DNA of 64,000 nucleotides from Anaerotignum propionicum (GCF_024461735.1 NZ_JANGAD010000005.1:186001-250000); one strand, 5' to 3'; shown: positions 42,242-52,105, counted from the stretch's first letter. Made by a program: numbers and translations. Notes: generated by a model not told the origin, from the sequence alone.

Positions 42242-44761
42242 TCAATCTTTTTGCAGCTTTTTCATAAGCTTTACCAACTCATACCACAGGACAGATATGG
42301 CTGCTAACCCCAATACCATAAGAGATTGTGTGACTGAAAGTGGTGCAAGCTTGAGATAGCCAGAAAGAGGCGTGTTCAGGATGACGCCCAATAGCACAAG
42401 TGTTCCAAGGTTTACTGCCCACATAACCTTGTCTTTTGAAAGACGTATCATAGAGCGAAAGACAAAATCATGGTCAGAGCTATTGACCTGGACTAAGAAT
42501 AAGTTTGCCAGCATGATGATGGAAAGACCCATGGAGCGGGCGATTTCCGCATTACCAGGCTCATTTGAAAACGTTATGAAATAAGCACCAAATGACACCG
42601 CAAAAATGACCAAACCTTGTAGGATGCTTTTTATCAGAAGTTTTTTAGTGAGCAACTTTTCCTTTGGGTTGCGAGGATTACGGTCCATGATGTCTGCTTC
42701 GGCAGGCTGACGCTCAAGCACAATGGAACAGGTGGGATCAATGATTACTTCTAAAAGTACTACATGAAGTGGCAACAGCAGTAATGCCATGGGTGGGATG
42801 CCCAAAAATGGTGCTAGTAGTGAAGCAAACGCAATGGGAATATGGATAGTAAACACATAACCCACAGCCTTACGAATATTGTCATAGATTCGACGGCCGT
42901 CCTTTACTGTTTCAACAATGGTGGTGAAATTATCGTCCATTAAAATGAGGTCTGCTGCCTCTCTGGACACTTCACTGCCTCGCTTACCCATAGCAATACC
43001 AATGTCAGCATATTTCAAAGCTGGGGCATCGTTTACACCATCGCCGGTCATTGCAACAATCTCACCATTTTCCTTGAATGCCTTAACAATACGCATTTTG
43101 TGTTCAGGGATAACCCGGGAAAATATGGACACTTTCTTCACAGCTTGGCGCAGTTCCTCATCTGACATAGCTTCCAGAGCCTCTCCGGTGATAATGCGGT
43201 CACTGCTGGGAATGCCGATTTTTTTGGCAATGGCTGAGGCAGTGATACCATTGTCACCGGTAATCATAACAACACGGATACCTGCGCGGTTGCATACAGT
43301 AATGTCGTTCTTAACACTTTCGCGGGGAGGGTCGGCAAGCCCAACCAGCCCAAGAAGGGTAAGGTGGCAGTCGGTGATAGAAGCTGGGATGACTCCATCA
43401 TTTTCAGGATAAGCAGTTGCGATGGCAATGACGCGCAAACCCTCGGAGGAAAGATAATTAATTTGCTTCTCCGTTGCAGTGCGTTCTTCATCCGTAAGGC
43501 TACAGATGGTGAGAATTCGCTCTGGACTGCCCTTGGCAGCAATGACAAGTTGACCATCTTTACGCCAAACGTGCCCCATCATTTTCAGATTGTTTGTAAA
43601 GGCATATTCAGTTACAAACTCATTTGCAAACAGACTTTCTTTTGTAAAGCCGTGCTCCTCGCAATAACGGAGCATGGCTTTTTCCATGGGGTCATAAGCT
43701 TCGGTTTCGCAACCAAGACCCATGGTTTCAATGAGTGCCTCCTCTGTGCCGCTGGCTATCCAGATTTCTTGCATTGTCATTTGATTCATAGTGATGGTAC
43801 CGGTTTTATCAACGCATAAAACGGAAACAGCACCAAGGGTTTCTACGCTGGGCAGCTTACGTACTAGGGAATTTTTCTTTGCCAAGCGCCAAGCGCCCAT
43901 TGAGAGGAATACGGTAAGAATAACTGGGAATTCTTCTGGGATCATTGCCATAGCCAGGGTGACACCAGAGAGAATACTCTCAACGATACGTTCATGAAAT
44001 GCGTGGTCGGCTATGTTAAACCAAGTAAAGATGCCCACAAGTAAAAAAAGAGCAGCTGCAATTATGGCACAAGTTTTTACTAGTTTTCCTGTCTGTTTTT
44101 GCAGGGGCGTATCCTCCTGGGGTGCAGTAGCAACGCCAATGCCAATTTTGCCGTATTCTGTTTGAGCACCAATTTTATCAACCACCACTGCCGCAGTGCC
44201 CTGTGTCACTAATGTACCGGCGTAGCAGTAATCTTTGCGCCAATAGTCCCCTGTAGGCTCTGCATGTTCAGTGGAAATTTTCCAAACCCCTTCAGCTTCA
44301 CCAGTAAGGGATGATTCATCCACACACAGATCTGCACAGCGAATAACGGAACCATCTGCTGGTATTTTTACACCTTCGTAAAGCATCATCAGGTCACCCG
44401 GAACCAAGTCGGCGCTGGGAATCTGTTGCTCCGTTCCATCCCGCAAAACGGTGACATGGGGTGCTGAAAGGTCTTTGAGAGCATTTAAAGTTTTATCGGT
44501 TTTCCATTCCTGAACAACATCAATACTGATAATACCGATTACGAAAATCAGCATGATTGCGCCATCCCGTGGTTCGCCCAGAATAAAATAAATTACAGCA
44601 GCAACGATGAGCAAAAGGAACATGGGCTCGCAAAGAATATGGAGAATCTTTTTCAAAAAGTTCTCCTTTTTTGGGGGCGCCAGCTCGTTTTTGCCATACT
44701 GTTGTTGTCGTCTTTTTGCCTCCTCGGTAGAAAGGCCTGTGTTTGTTTTGGTGTTTGTCAT
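42242..44761 (-). CDS. P2-type cation-transporting ATPase under NiCo riboswitch control
   Basis: An 839-residue P-type ATPase with the Ca-ATPase-like plan. The phosphorylation motif is CVDKTGTITMNQ, the actuator motif DESSLTGEAEG, and the hinge TGDGVNDAPALKYADIGIAMG. About ten membrane segments are predicted. M4 has AMIPEEFPVILTVF, with PEEFP where classical Ca pumps have PEGLP, so calcium specificity should not be assumed. CGGAGG before ATG 44761 decides the start. The leader carries a NiCo-type aptamer and an overlapping terminator, so the likely job is export of cobalt and/or nickel. Confidence 0.9.
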   Translation of the reverse strand: MTNTKTNTGLSTEEAKRRQQQYGKNELAPPKKENFLKKILHILCEPMFLLLIVAAVIYFILGEPRDGAIMLIFVIGIISIDVVQEWKTDKTLNALKDLSAPHVTVLRDGTEQQIPSADLVPGDLMMLYEGVKIPADGSVIRCADLCVDESSLTGEAEGVWKISTEHAEPTGDYWRKDYCYAGTLVTQGTAAVVVDKIGAQTEYGKIGIGVATAPQEDTPLQKQTGKLVKTCAIIAAALFLLVGIFTWFNIADHAFHERIVESILSGVTLAMAMIPEEFPVILTVFLSMGAWRLAKKNSLVRKLPSVETLGAVSVLCVDKTGTITMNQMTMQEIWIASGTEEALIETMGLGCETEAYDPMEKAMLRYCEEHGFTKESLFANEFVTEYAFTNNLKMMGHVWRKDGQLVIAAKGSPERILTICSLTDEERTATEKQINYLSSEGLRVIAIATAYPENDGVIPASITDCHLTLLGLVGLADPPRESVKNDITVCNRAGIRVVMITGDNGITASAIAKKIGIPSSDRIITGEALEAMSDEELRQAVKKVSIFSRVIPEHKMRIVKAFKENGEIVAMTGDGVNDAPALKYADIGIAMGKRGSEVSREAADLILMDDNFTTIVETVKDGRRIYDNIRKAVGYVFTIHIPIAFASLLAPFLGIPPMALLLLPLHVVLLEVIIDPTCSIVLERQPAEADIMDRNPRNPKEKLLTKKLLIKSILQGLVIFAVSFGAYFITFSNEPGNAEIARSMGLSIIMLANLFLVQVNSSDHDFVFRSMIRLSKDKVMWAVNLGTLVLLGVILNTPLSGYLKLAPLSVTQSLMVLGLAAISVLWYELVKLMKKLQKD

Positions 44762-44845
44762 AAAAATCCTCCGTTTCCCGCTGGTAGCGGTGTCATGATT
44801 TCTCCGAGGGCACTCCATTTGAGGTCAGTTGTTCTATAGATGGAT

Positions 44846-44893
44846 ATAAAAATAGCACATCTATGGGAACATACTACTGTCCCACAGATGTGC
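44846..44893 (-). terminator. Riboswitch-controlled terminator (expression platform)
   Basis: On the minus strand GCACATCTGTGGGA pairs with TCCCATAGATGTGC (one G-U/mismatch pair), followed by TATTTTTAT. The 5' arm is also the 3' part of the aptamer, so aptamer folding and terminator folding exclude each other. This predicts a genetic ON switch with metal. Confidence 0.88.
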
Positions 44894-44975
44894 AAAATTG
44901 CAATCTGCTGCCACATGTAAAGTGGCCCGGCCCCATGCCCTTATGGGCATCGCCTGCTCAGTTTGTACTGTTGAA
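44876..44975 (-). ncRNA. NiCo riboswitch (czcD motif) aptamer
   Basis: The minus-strand leader contains, in order, ACTGAGCAGGC, a P2 hairpin (ATGCCC/GGGCAT), GGCCGGGCCAC, a P3 hairpin closing with GTGGCAGCAGA, a P4 hairpin closing with CATCTG, and TGTGGGACAGT. From memory this matches, block by block, the NiCo riboswitch used for the published crystal structure. ACTG and CAGT close the P1 stem. It senses cobalt and nickel and usually controls metal exporters, which fits the ATPase 115 bases downstream. Confidence 0.9.
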
Positions 44976-45021
44976 CTCGCATTCATCCGGAATGTAATGC
45001 AGTGCAAAGAGAATATTGAAC

Positions 45022-45050
45022 ATTATATGAGATGAAGGTGGTATTGTCAA
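45022..45050 (-). promoter_or_regulatory. Consensus sigma-A promoter of the riboswitch/ATPase unit
   Basis: On the minus strand TTGACA (45045-45050) and TATAAT (45022-45027) match the consensus perfectly with a 17-base spacer. The predicted start lies near 45015, about 40 bases before the aptamer. A strong constitutive promoter is what a terminator-type riboswitch needs. Confidence 0.9.
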
Positions 45051-45226
45051 CAAATTAGCTATACTTTTTGTATTTTTATTCCGACTTTTTTTGCAACATC
45101 AAGTATCTAGTTTAACTGTCGTTTAGAATTTCCTTCTGCATGCCATATTAGACTTCGTTTTTTTGTTTTTTATATCCTGAGTTGGGTATATTAAAGCTTA
45201 AGTTTAAAATAAAGGAGGTTTTATCT

Positions 45227-45574
45227 ATGAACAAGTATAGTTTCAAGGACTATTTTTATGAGCCTGAAAAAAGAATTGCCAAGAGAATGCTTTTTAAAAG
45301 TGATAATGTAATTGCATTTATTCTTAACATTGCTAAAGATGAAATGCTGCCGGGTCATACACACCTAGAATCAACACTTTTTCTGCAAGTTATGGAAGGC
45401 AAAGCAAAGGTTGTTACAAATGGTAACGAAAATTTGCTTCATGTGGGTGAATTAATGCAGGTGGATGGACAGGAAAGCTTGCAGGTTGTCAATATGGGAG
45501 ATGGTGTTTTGCGGCTTTTTGTCACAATTTCACCAATGGGTACAGATGCCTTTGCAACAGATGCAGATATTTAA
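45227..45574 (+). CDS. Small cupin-domain protein
   Basis: A 115-residue single-cupin protein. GHTHLESTLFLQVMEGKAKVVTNGN is cupin motif 1, with His residues and a Glu placed to hold a metal, and MGDGVLRLFVTISPMG covers the second motif. Function is unknown; such proteins can be dioxygenases, isomerases or sensors. AAAGGAGG before ATG 45227 decides the start; the frame opens at 45182. It is monocistronic and convergent with the Mn catalase gene. Confidence 0.82.
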   Translation: MNKYSFKDYFYEPEKRIAKRMLFKSDNVIAFILNIAKDEMLPGHTHLESTLFLQVMEGKAKVVTNGNENLLHVGELMQVDGQESLQVVNMGDGVLRLFVTISPMGTDAFATDADI

Positions 45575-45705
45575 TTACTTTATCCGTATCCTTGCCTTAT
45601 GAAAATTATTTTTACTACTTAATCAAAAGGGTAGAAATGGTGTGCGATTAGCATAAAGTAACTTTGTTTGTTCATTACCTTTGTAAGCCGGTGAATGCTT
45701 GGAAA

Positions 45706-45745
45706 TAAAAGAATGGCAACCGTTGGTTGCCATTCTTTTATTTAA
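45706..45745 (+). terminator. Bidirectional terminator
   Basis: AAAAGAATGGCAAC and GTTGCCATTCTTTT form a perfect 14-base stem with a 5-base loop; both strands end in T-rich tails. It is shared by the cupin and Mn catalase genes and overlaps the catalase stop region. Confidence 0.9.
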
Positions 45746-46419
45746 TCATTTGGATTGTTAAAGCTAACGGGCTTGGCTTTTGTATCTCCAAAGGCATTTG
45801 CAGGAGAGGGACTAGATAGATCGAAATAAATACGAGAATCTTTGGTTACACCAAAATCTTTATTAGAGCCAGTATCCTGCACTCGATTAAAGGCTTCACG
45901 GAACATTGCATTATGCGCTTCTTCACGGTTAAGCAGAAAATCTATGGTTTCCTTTACCTTTTTGTCATTAATCTGACGATATAGATATTCGTATACCACT
46001 TTTGCTCTTTGTTCTGAAGCTATGTTTGAGAGCAAATCTGCACAAAGATCACCAGTAACCGTCACATAATCACCAGTCCACGAATATCCGGATGAATTGA
46101 TAAGTCCTGGATTAAGACCCAGAATCACATGTGTTTGAATTTCGCCAGCATTTACAGCTGTATAATCAACATCATGTCCATTGAGCAAGTTAATCGTCTG
46201 TGCAACCATTTCCATATGGCTGAGTTCTTCGGCTGCAATATCCATAAACAAATCCTTGATAGCAGGATCCTTAATACGAAAGCTTTGAGACATATACTGC
46301 ATTGCAGCTTTCAGCTCTCCGTTTCCGCCACCTAGCTGTTCTTGCATTAATACAGCATACTGGGGATTAGGTCTTTCTACTTCAACAGGATGAAAAAGCT
46401 GTTTCTCATGTTTAAACAT
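45742..46419 (-). CDS. cotJC: Manganese catalase family protein (CotJC-like)
   Basis: A 225-residue ferritin-like protein with the di-manganese ligands in MDIAAEELSHMEMV and LLNREEAHNAMF, and the CotJC signature GELKAAMQYMSQSFRIKDPAIKDL. The shorter length and the C-terminus (YFDLSSPSP) are typical of the spore-coat CotJC branch. It breaks down hydrogen peroxide and is often found in the spore coat. ATG 46419 follows AAAGGAAG; the longer frame to 46614 was rejected. It is divergent from the FAD/Rieske gene. Confidence 0.9.
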   Translation of the reverse strand: MFKHEKQLFHPVEVERPNPQYAVLMQEQLGGGNGELKAAMQYMSQSFRIKDPAIKDLFMDIAAEELSHMEMVAQTINLLNGHDVDYTAVNAGEIQTHVILGLNPGLINSSGYSWTGDYVTVTGDLCADLLSNIASEQRAKVVYEYLYRQINDKKVKETIDFLLNREEAHNAMFREAFNRVQDTGSNKDFGVTKDSRIYFDLSSPSPANAFGDTKAKPVSFNNPND

Positions 46420-46577
46420 TATAACACTTCCTTTCGCTGAATAATATTCCATTTTTAGAAAACAATATTCATAATATTGAACAGCCCCGAAATAACTTTT
46501 TAAAATAATTTCAAGCCGCAAATGCAGTACAAGTAATTGTCTTATGGTGTAAACACCATGCAGAAAGGTGGAATAAA

Positions 46578-47882
46578 ATGAATTCCGTTTGGAAGGAAAA
46601 ATCAAATTGACCAAGTTTTGATGTATTGAATCAGGATATCAGAACGGAAATACTCATCATCGGCGGAGGTTTGGCAGGAATTTTATGTGCTTATATGCTG
46701 GAACAGGCTGGTGTGAAATATATACTTGTTGAGGCAGATGGTATTTGTAGCGGAATAACGAAAAATACCACTGCAAAAATTACATCACAGCACGGTTTTG
46801 TCTATGACAAGTTAATACGTGAATTTGGCGTGGAAACTGCACGGCTCTATCTGGAGGCGAATGAAAAGGCTCTAAAAGAATATGGAATACTGTGCAATAA
46901 AATTGATTGTGACTTTGAAGAAAAAAACAATTATGTTTATTCCCTTGATGACAGAAAAAAGGTAGAGCAAGAACTCGCCGCCCTGCTTAAAATCGGTTTT
47001 TCGGCTCAGGCTGTGGATTCACTTTCCCTACCATTTTCCATTGCAGGTGCGATTAGATTCTCTAACCAAGCACAGTTTAATCCGTTGAAATTTGTAGCAG
47101 GTATTGCAAAAGGTCTATCTATATTTGAGCATACTGCTGTTTGTGAATTGATTGGTACAACTGCCGTTACAGACCATGGAAAGATTACAGCAGACAAAAT
47201 TATTGTAGCTACTCATTTTCCTTTTCTAAATAAGCATGGGAGTTATTTTTTGAAAATGTATCAACATAGATCTTATGTGATTGCATTGGAAAATGCCCAT
47301 AATGTGGAGGGGATGTATGTGGACGAAGCACAAAAAGGTATGTCCTTTCGTAATTATGAAAACCTTTTACTCATAGGTGGTGGTGATCACCGTACAGGAA
47401 AAAAAGGGGGTAATTTTAACGAGCTTGAAGATTTTGCAAATCGGCACTATCCAAATGCAAAAATCAGATACAAGTGGGCAACACAGGATTGTATGACCCT
47501 TGATGGTATTCCCTATATCGGTAAATATTCTGGGAGTACAACTGATTTATATGTCACTACCGGTTTCAATAAATGGGGCATGAGTTCTTCCATGGTGTCA
47601 GCAATGCTCCTTACAGACCTCGTGTTAGGAAAACAGAATCCCTACGAGGAGGTTTTCTCTCCATCCCGTAGAATTCTTCGCCCACAGCTTGCCAGCAATG
47701 CTATTCAAGCAGTAGTTAATTTGCTTACACCCACAACACCTCGTTGTCCTCATATGGGCTGTGCCTTAAAGTGGAACAATGAGGAGCATTCATGGGATTG
47801 CCCTTGTCATGGTTCACGTTTTACAAAGGAGGGAAAACTAATTGATAATCCTTCAACGGGAGACTTAAGAAAAAGAGTATAG
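46578..47882 (+). pseudogene. FAD-dependent oxidoreductase with C-terminal Rieske domain, early TGA stop
   Basis: The body is intact. IRTEILIIGGGLAGILCAYMLEQAGV is a DAO-type FAD fold, the middle carries TGKKGGNFNELEDFA and GFNKWGMSSSMVSAMLL, and the C-terminus is a Rieske [2Fe-2S] site (CPHMGCALKW, CPCHGSRFTKEGKLIDNPSTGDL). The natural start is ATG 46578 after AGAAAGGTGG, reading MNSVWKEKSN-stop-PSFDVLNQDIRTE. The TGA at 46608-46610 replaces what looks like a Leu codon (TTA), all in one frame. A TTG at 46626 could give a 418-residue product but has no ribosome binding site. Probably silenced by one base change. Confidence 0.82.
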
Positions 47883-48115
47883 ATAGTTTAAAATTCATTG
47901 GGTGGAGCAGCTTTTGAAAATATCCTGCATTAGAACAAGTTTTTCATGTTAACAAAACCATACTGAAAAATTATCTTTGCATAAGTAAAAACATATTTTG
48001 CAAAAAGAATAAGAATATTGTTTTGGGAGAATTTTAAATAATATATTTTAATAGATTTTATGGAAACAATGGGCTTATGAACAATTAAGTTTATCAATAT
48101 AAAGGAGGAAAAGAT

Positions 48116-48307
48116 ATGTCAAGAAACAGCAATACTTTGAGTGGAGAGGACAATAAGAGACTTCATAGTACAACTGCCACAAATAAAGAGGGTACTGCCG
48201 CATGGGCAAATGTACATCAGGTAGATCAAGAAACTAACGTAAGCATTCCGGGGGATTATAGCGTAGAAAAGGCCAAAAATTGGGTTGATGATGGAAGTAA
48301 GCTTTAA
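48116..48307 (+). CDS. DUF3787 family spore-type small protein
   Basis: A 63-residue protein. TTATNKEGTAAWANVHQVDQETNVSIPGDYSVEKAKNWVDDG matches DUF3787, a family confined to spore-forming clostridia and reported as a spore surface component in C. difficile. There is no membrane segment or cysteine. AAAGGAGG precedes ATG 48116. The stop is 27 bases before the PFOR gene, so the two may be co-transcribed. Confidence 0.85.
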   Translation: MSRNSNTLSGEDNKRLHSTTATNKEGTAAWANVHQVDQETNVSIPGDYSVEKAKNWVDDGSKL

Positions 48308-48334
48308 AAATACTATAGAGTTGGAGAGTTGTTT

Positions 48335-51300
48335 ATGGGAAAAATACAGTTAACTTTAGATGGAAACACAGCTGCAGCATATACTGCTTATGCATTTACG
48401 GATGTTGCCGCCATATTTCCAATTACGCCATCCTCAGGGATGGCAGAAATTACAGATGAATGGGCTGCAAAGGGTAGAAAAAATATATTTAATCAACAAG
48501 TTAACGTAGTTGAGATGCAGTCGGAGGCTGGTGCGGCAGGGGCTTTTCATGGATCCCTCCAAGGTGGTGCGTTAACAACAACATTTACTGCTTCTCAAGG
48601 GCTTCTATTAATGATACCAAATTTGTATAAGGTTTCGGGAGAGCTTTTGCCTGGTGTACTTCATGTGAGTGCTAGAGCAATTACGACCCATGCCTTGAGC
48701 ATCTTTGGGGATCATCAGGATGTTATGGCAGTTAGACAAACAGGATGTGCGTTATTAGCAAGTGGTTCTGTGCAAGAGGTAATTGACTTAGCTGCCATTG
48801 CCCATCTATCTGCAATAAAAGGCAGGCTGCCATTTGTACATTTCTTTGATGGATTTAGGACATCACATGAAATACAAAAAGTAGAGGCTTTGGAATATAG
48901 TGACTATTCGGAGATGGTTGATTATAAAGCAATACAGGATTTTAGAGATAGAGCATTATCCCCAAATCATCCTGTTACCCGTGGAACAGCCCAGAATCCT
49001 GATATTTATTTTCAAGGAAGAGAGGCAGGCAATCCATTCTATAGTGATATTATTCCAATTGTTGAAGATTACTTTGCTCAGCTAGGCAAAAAAACAGGAA
49101 GGCAGTATGGACTATTTGATTATTATGGTGCAGAAGATGCAGAATATATCATTATTGCAATGGGATCTGTAACACAGACAATAGAGGAAACCGTTGATTA
49201 TCACAATGCTAATGGAGAAAAATACGGATTGGTTAAAGTACATTTATATCGTCCGTTTTCCAGTAAGCATTTACAAAATATTATTCCAAAGTCGGTGAAA
49301 AAAGTTGCGGTGCTTGATCGGACAAAGGAGCCCGGTTCCATTGGTGAACCTCTTTTTTTGGATGTCAAGGGCTGTTTCAGTGATGTGGATCATGCACCGG
49401 TTATTGTGGGCGGTCGATATGGGCTAGGGTCAAAGGACACCAATTCGGCGGACATCACAGCGGTTTATGAAAATTTAAAACTGAAAAAGCCTAAAACCAA
49501 TTTTACAATAGGTATTGTTGATGATGTCACAAAAACCTCTTTGGAAAGAGTTTTCAAAGCTTCAACAGAACCTTCTGACCGTATTTCCTGTAAGTTTTGG
49601 GGGTTGGGTTCTGATGGTACAGTAGGCTCTAACAAACAGGCGATTATGATTATTGGTAATAAAACCGAGGATCATGTACAGGCTTATTTTGACTATGATT
49701 CCAAAAAATCAGGTGGGGTTACCATATCAAATCTCCGTTTTGGAAAGTCGCCAATCAAGTCCACATATTTGGTAGGCAATGCGGATTATGTTGCATGTCA
49801 TAACCAGTCCTATGTTAACAAATATGATATTCTTGATGATGTGAAACAAGGGGGCATTTTTGTTCTAAACTGCCAGTGGTCCGATGAGGAGTTAGAACAA
49901 TATTTGCCGAATAAATATAAAAAGTTAATTGCAGAAAAAGAATTAAAATTCTATACAATAAATGCTGTGAAAATTGCTGAGGAAATTGGTCTTGGTAACC
50001 GAATAAATATGGTTATGCAAGGTGCTTTTTTCAGACTTATCAATATTCTACCGCAAGAAGAATTTATCGATGAATTAAATAAAGCGGTAACTTATTCCTA
50101 TAGTAAAAAAGGGGATAAGGTAGTTAAAATGAATCAGGACGCTATTTTAATGGGAGTTGAACAAATTCATGAGGTGAGAGTTCCCGAGGAGTGGTTAAAT
50201 GTAATTGATAATAGCCATATGGAAATGAGTACTATTGAGGAACCTGACTTTATTAAAAATATAATGAGACCCATGCAGGCACAAAAGGGACAAGATTTAC
50301 CAGTTAGTGCTTTTATAGGCAGAGAAGACGGAACAATTCCTTCCGGTACAACAGCCTATGAAAAACGAGGCATTGCCGTTAATGTACCAGAATGGATTGA
50401 GGAAAACTGCATTCAATGCAATCAATGTTCTTATATCTGCCCCCATGCAGTAATTAGACCCTTTTTGCTAACGGAAGAAGAGTTAAACAAAGCTCCCATT
50501 TCTTTTGAAACGGTGAAAGCGACAGGTAAATCCTTTGAAGGATTATATTATAGAATGCAGATTAGCCCTATGGATTGTACAGGTTGCGGAAACTGTGCTG
50601 ATATCTGCCCTGCCAAAGAAAAGGCTCTTGTTATGAAGCCCATCGAAACACAATTATCCCACGAAGTAGATAATTGGAAGTTTGCAAATTGTACAATTGG
50701 ATATAAAACCAACATTCCTCTTGGTGTTACAGTTAAGGATAGTCAGTTTAGAGAACCATTAATGGAATTTTCCGGAGCATGCGCAGGTTGTGGGGAAACA
50801 GCGTATATTAAGCTTATTACTCAATTATATGGAAACCGAATGATGATTGCCAATGCCACAGGCTGCTCTTCCATTTGGGGTGCAAGTGCACCAAGTAGTG
50901 CTTATTCTTCAAATAAGGAAGGGAAGGGGCCAGCTTGGGCGAATTCTTTGTTTGAGGATAATGCAGAATTCGGCTACGGAATGTACCTTGCAACCAAACA
51001 GATGAGAAATGGCTTGGAAGAAACAATGAAACAGCTCCTTTCTACAAATGTAGATGTAACGATAAAAGAATTAATCAGTGATTGGTTGAACTACAAAGAG
51101 GATGGAGAAATTAGCGAACAAGTAAGTGGAAAACTAATTGATGCAATAGAGAATTACGAAATAACGGATGATGAGGTAGTGTTATTATTAAATAATATTA
51201 AACAAAGGAAAGATTATTTGGTTAAGCGTTCCCAGTGGATGATTGGCGGGGATGGCTGGGCATACGATATCGGGTTTGGTGGTCTTGACCATATTATGGC

Positions 51301-51874
51301 ATCAGGGGAAGATATAAATGTATTGGTATTTGATACAGAGGTTTATTCAAACACAGGTGGTCAAGCATCTAAATCTACCCCGGCAGCAGCAGTCGCAAAA
51401 TTTGCCAGCTCCGGAAAGAAATCCGGCAAGAAGGATTTAGGACGAATGCTAATGACGTATGGAAATGTATATGTGGCACAAGTAGGTATCCATGCAGACA
51501 ATGCTCAACTAATTAAGGCAGTTCGTGAAGCCGAAAGTTTTAAGGGACCTTCTATTATCATTGCTTATGCACCATGTATCAGCCATGGTATCAAGGAAGG
51601 CATGGGGAAAAGCATGGCAACCATTAAAAAGGCGGTAAACGCAGGATATTGGCATCTTTACCGATATAATCCGGAGTTAAGCAAACAAGGTAAAAATCCT
51701 TTTATTCTTGACTCAAAAGAACCAACTGAAAGTTTCCGTGATTTTTTAATGGGGCAAGTTCGATACAGTTCACTTGCTAGAACATTTCCGGATGAGGCGG
51801 AGCATTTGTTTACAAAGGCAGAGGAATATGCAAAAGAACGTTATGAAATCTACAGCAAAATGAATTCACTATAA
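48335..51874 (+). CDS. nifJ: Pyruvate:ferredoxin (flavodoxin) oxidoreductase
   Basis: A single-chain PFOR of 1179 residues that converts pyruvate and CoA to acetyl-CoA, CO2 and reduced ferredoxin (EC 1.2.7.1). Domains in order: the pyrimidine-binding domain (FPITPSSGMAE), the transketolase C-like domain, the gamma domain, two 4Fe-4S motifs (CIQCNQCSYICPHAVIRP and CTGCGNCADICP), then the TPP domain with ACAGCGETAY and GGDGWAYDIGFGG to EVYSNTGGQASKSTP. Length is normal. GGAGAG precedes ATG 48335. It is the central enzyme of anaerobic pyruvate metabolism. A strong terminator follows. Confidence 0.97.
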   Translation: MGKIQLTLDGNTAAAYTAYAFTDVAAIFPITPSSGMAEITDEWAAKGRKNIFNQQVNVVEMQSEAGAAGAFHGSLQGGALTTTFTASQGLLLMIPNLYKVSGELLPGVLHVSARAITTHALSIFGDHQDVMAVRQTGCALLASGSVQEVIDLAAIAHLSAIKGRLPFVHFFDGFRTSHEIQKVEALEYSDYSEMVDYKAIQDFRDRALSPNHPVTRGTAQNPDIYFQGREAGNPFYSDIIPIVEDYFAQLGKKTGRQYGLFDYYGAEDAEYIIIAMGSVTQTIEETVDYHNANGEKYGLVKVHLYRPFSSKHLQNIIPKSVKKVAVLDRTKEPGSIGEPLFLDVKGCFSDVDHAPVIVGGRYGLGSKDTNSADITAVYENLKLKKPKTNFTIGIVDDVTKTSLERVFKASTEPSDRISCKFWGLGSDGTVGSNKQAIMIIGNKTEDHVQAYFDYDSKKSGGVTISNLRFGKSPIKSTYLVGNADYVACHNQSYVNKYDILDDVKQGGIFVLNCQWSDEELEQYLPNKYKKLIAEKELKFYTINAVKIAEEIGLGNRINMVMQGAFFRLINILPQEEFIDELNKAVTYSYSKKGDKVVKMNQDAILMGVEQIHEVRVPEEWLNVIDNSHMEMSTIEEPDFIKNIMRPMQAQKGQDLPVSAFIGREDGTIPSGTTAYEKRGIAVNVPEWIEENCIQCNQCSYICPHAVIRPFLLTEEELNKAPISFETVKATGKSFEGLYYRMQISPMDCTGCGNCADICPAKEKALVMKPIETQLSHEVDNWKFANCTIGYKTNIPLGVTVKDSQFREPLMEFSGACAGCGETAYIKLITQLYGNRMMIANATGCSSIWGASAPSSAYSSNKEGKGPAWANSLFEDNAEFGYGMYLATKQMRNGLEETMKQLLSTNVDVTIKELISDWLNYKEDGEISEQVSGKLIDAIENYEITDDEVVLLLNNIKQRKDYLVKRSQWMIGGDGWAYDIGFGGLDHIMASGEDINVLVFDTEVYSNTGGQASKSTPAAAVAKFASSGKKSGKKDLGRMLMTYGNVYVAQVGIHADNAQLIKAVREAESFKGPSIIIAYAPCISHGIKEGMGKSMATIKKAVNAGYWHLYRYNPELSKQGKNPFILDSKEPTESFRDFLMGQVRYSSLARTFPDEAEHLFTKAEEYAKERYEIYSKMNSL

Positions 51875-51881
51875 AATTTGA

Positions 51882-51940
51882 GCGCTCCTTTTTGTTAGAT
51901 AAACGAACCTTTGTCTAATGAAAGGGGCGCTTTTTATTTT
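51882..51940 (+). terminator. Rho-independent terminator after PFOR
   Basis: GCGCTCCTTT pairs with AAAGGGGCGC and an inner TTAGA/TCTAA extends the stem; a T-rich tail follows. Confidence 0.85.
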
Positions 51941-52080
51941 TACTTTGTTGAACCATTTTCCTTGTAAAAATGCTATCAAGCGCCGTATAAAGTTTTGTTA
52001 TGTAAAATATCCTGTATGATGGCGCTCATGGTTACAAATCTATTTTAGACCAACCGAGGCATTAGATTGGAGAGAAAACC

Positions 52081-52105
52081 AAAAAAAGGGGACAAGAATC
52101 CCCTT
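52081..52105 (-). terminator. Terminator of the MmcQ/YjbR gene
   Basis: On the minus strand GGGGATTCTTGTCCCC is followed by seven T. The rest of 51941-52216 shows no gene. Confidence 0.75.

Noticed and set aside
46608..46610. TGA read as selenocysteine
   Set aside because: The family seems to have Leu here, no selenoprotein context exists and no SECIS-like hairpin follows directly.
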